64,000 nucleotides of DNA from Altererythrobacter sp. KTW20L (lineage in GTDB: Bacteria > Pseudomonadota > Alphaproteobacteria > Sphingomonadales > Sphingomonadaceae). The position numbers were made by a program, and so were the translations under genes. Positions 63,084-64,000 of the stretch are shown piece by piece. Each line of letters opens with the position of its first letter. The stretch's first letter is position 1. Under the pieces are notes generated by a model. That model was given only the letters and a program-made list of their open reading frames with translations. It did not search any database and was not told the DNA's origin. The stretch is from contig NZ_JAMFLH010000010.1 in NCBI RefSeq assembly GCF_023501975.1, positions 115,450-179,449 of the forward strand, read 5' to 3'.

Positions 63084-64000
63084 ATGAAGTCCGCGCCGCT
63101 GCCCTTTCCGGCCGATCCGGCACCTCCGCCCGCGCCCCCGCCACCGCCGCCTGCGCCACAGGCGGTGCCTGCACCGCTGGCCCCGATCATCGTCCGGAAG
63201 GTGATCGTCCAGGGCGGCGGGCACCACGGCGGCGCGTGGAAAGTGGCCTATGCCGATTTCGTGACCGCAATGATGGCCTTCTTCCTGCTGATGTGGCTGC
63301 TGGGCGCGACAACCGAGGACCAGCGCAAGGGCCTGGCCGACTATTTCACCCCCACGCTGGTCAAGATGCGCGAGAACAGCGCCGGGTCGGACGGCATGCT
63401 GGGCGGCGCGTCGATCGTCGATGCCGACAACTATCCCCACGCCGCCGGGCAGACCGGCACCCAGGCGCTGACCATCCCGCGCGACGCATCGGGCGGGGTG
63501 GACGAAGGCGGGGCCGAGGCGGCCGAGCGGCGGCGGATGGAAGTGGCACAGGAACTGCGCGAACGGATCGAGGCGATCGAACGCCTGCGCCGCCTGTCGC
63601 GCCAGGTCCGCGTGATGCGCACGCCCGAAGGCATCCGCATCGACCTGGTGGACGATGCCGATTTCTCGATGTTCCACCTCGGCTCGACCATACTGGTGCC
63701 CGAAGCCCGCGAACTGATCGGCATCATCGCCGAGACCGTGGGGCCTGCCAGTGGAGCAGGAGGGGGCGCGCAGATGATCGTGCGCGGCCACACCGATGCC
63801 CTGCCATGGCGCAGCGGCACGGGCGCCAACAACTGGTCGCTATCGACCGGCCGGGCCGAGGCAACCCGCCAGCAACTGCTACTGGGCGGCATCCCCCAGG
63901 CGAGGTTCGACCGCATCGAAGGCGTGGCCGACCGCGAGCTGCTGGTGAAGGACAACCCGGGCGATCCCAGGAACCGGCGGATTTCGATCCTGCTGCTGGA
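63084..64000 (+). CDS. motB: Flagellar stator protein MotB, 3' end outside window
   Basis: Reads MKSAPLPFPADPAPPPAPPP and runs past the window end, with about 305 residues visible. A cytoplasmic N-terminus with a Pro-rich stretch of about 30 residues is longer than in E. coli. The membrane helix WKVAYADFVTAMMAFFLLMWLLG contains the ion-binding Asp58. The periplasmic OmpA-like peptidoglycan-binding domain is recognisable (MIVRGHTDALPW, NNWSLSTGRAEATRQQL, and RNRRISILLL at the cut). MotB anchors the stator to the wall. It begins one base after the motA stop. Confidence 0.94.
   Translation, partial: MKSAPLPFPADPAPPPAPPPPPPAPQAVPAPLAPIIVRKVIVQGGGHHGGAWKVAYADFVTAMMAFFLLMWLLGATTEDQRKGLADYFTPTLVKMRENSAGSDGMLGGASIVDADNYPHAAGQTGTQALTIPRDASGGVDEGGAEAAERRRMEVAQELRERIEAIERLRRLSRQVRVMRTPEGIRIDLVDDADFSMFHLGSTILVPEARELIGIIAETVGPASGAGGGAQMIVRGHTDALPWRSGTGANNWSLSTGRAEATRQQLLLGGIPQARFDRIEGVADRELLVKDNPGDPRNRRISILLL

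Overview
This is a GC-rich chromosomal stretch of an alphaproteobacterium, most likely a member of the Sphingomonadales (Erythrobacter/Novosphingobium/Sphingomonas type). The clues are the style of the TonB-dependent receptor, a FecI/FecR-type signalling pair, a glgP-B-C-A-X operon, a MerR-fadD locus divergent from a fatty-acid oxidation operon, and a compact alphaproteobacterial flagellar cluster with unusually short FlgD, FlgE and FlgJ. Genes are tightly packed and many are joined by 4-base ATGA/GTGA overlaps. I see no rRNA, tRNA, CRISPR array, transposase or integrase.

Layout. (1) 1-9135: amine and beta-alanine catabolism. Two glutamine-synthetase-like ligases, a DadA/PuuB-type FAD oxidase and a class III aminotransferase are read leftward. 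Divergent from them are an omega-amino acid:pyruvate aminotransferase, alanine dehydrogenase and CoA-acylating (methyl)malonate-semialdehyde dehydrogenase, a set able to take beta-alanine to acetyl-CoA while recycling alanine to pyruvate. (2) 9203-11512: a GH3 lipoprotein with an EF-hand-like loop, and a small protein made almost only of polar residues and glycine. (3) 11863-19149: ECF sigma factor, FecR-like anti-sigma factor, TonB-dependent receptor with an STN domain, and a large autotransporter, all on one strand. (4) 19218-25470: cytochrome P450, AraC and TetR regulators, a phytoene-desaturase-like FAD oxidoreductase, a small membrane protein and a membrane-anchored HTH-TPR protein. (5) 25467-36407: an alpha-glucosidase divergent from a complete glycogen operon. 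(6) 36626-47039: MerR regulator and acyl-CoA synthetase on one side; thiolase, hydroxyacyl-CoA dehydrogenase/hydratase, acyl-CoA dehydrogenase, nitronate-monooxygenase-like protein and electron-transfer flavoprotein EtfBA on the other. They are separated by about 490 bp that contain a nested inverted-repeat element. (7) 47049-64000: a ROK sugar kinase, then the flagellar cluster. Leftward are a short MotA/MotB-like pair, flgA, flgM, flgN, a lytic transglycosylase, flhA and fliA; rightward are flgBCDEFGHIJKL, motA and motB (cut by the window end).

The least explained items are the nested inverted repeat whose outer arm covers the thiolase ribosome-binding site, the second stator-like pair lacking a peptidoglycan-binding domain, the autotransporter placed in a FecIR/TonB cell-surface-signalling locus, the Gln/Gly/Asn-only protein, and an apparent CTG start codon in the fatty-acid operon. 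Divergent regulatory regions carry readable signals, the clearest being a consensus sigma-54 promoter with two upstream repeats 21 bp apart before flgB. All assignments rest on reading the sequence; no similarity search was run.
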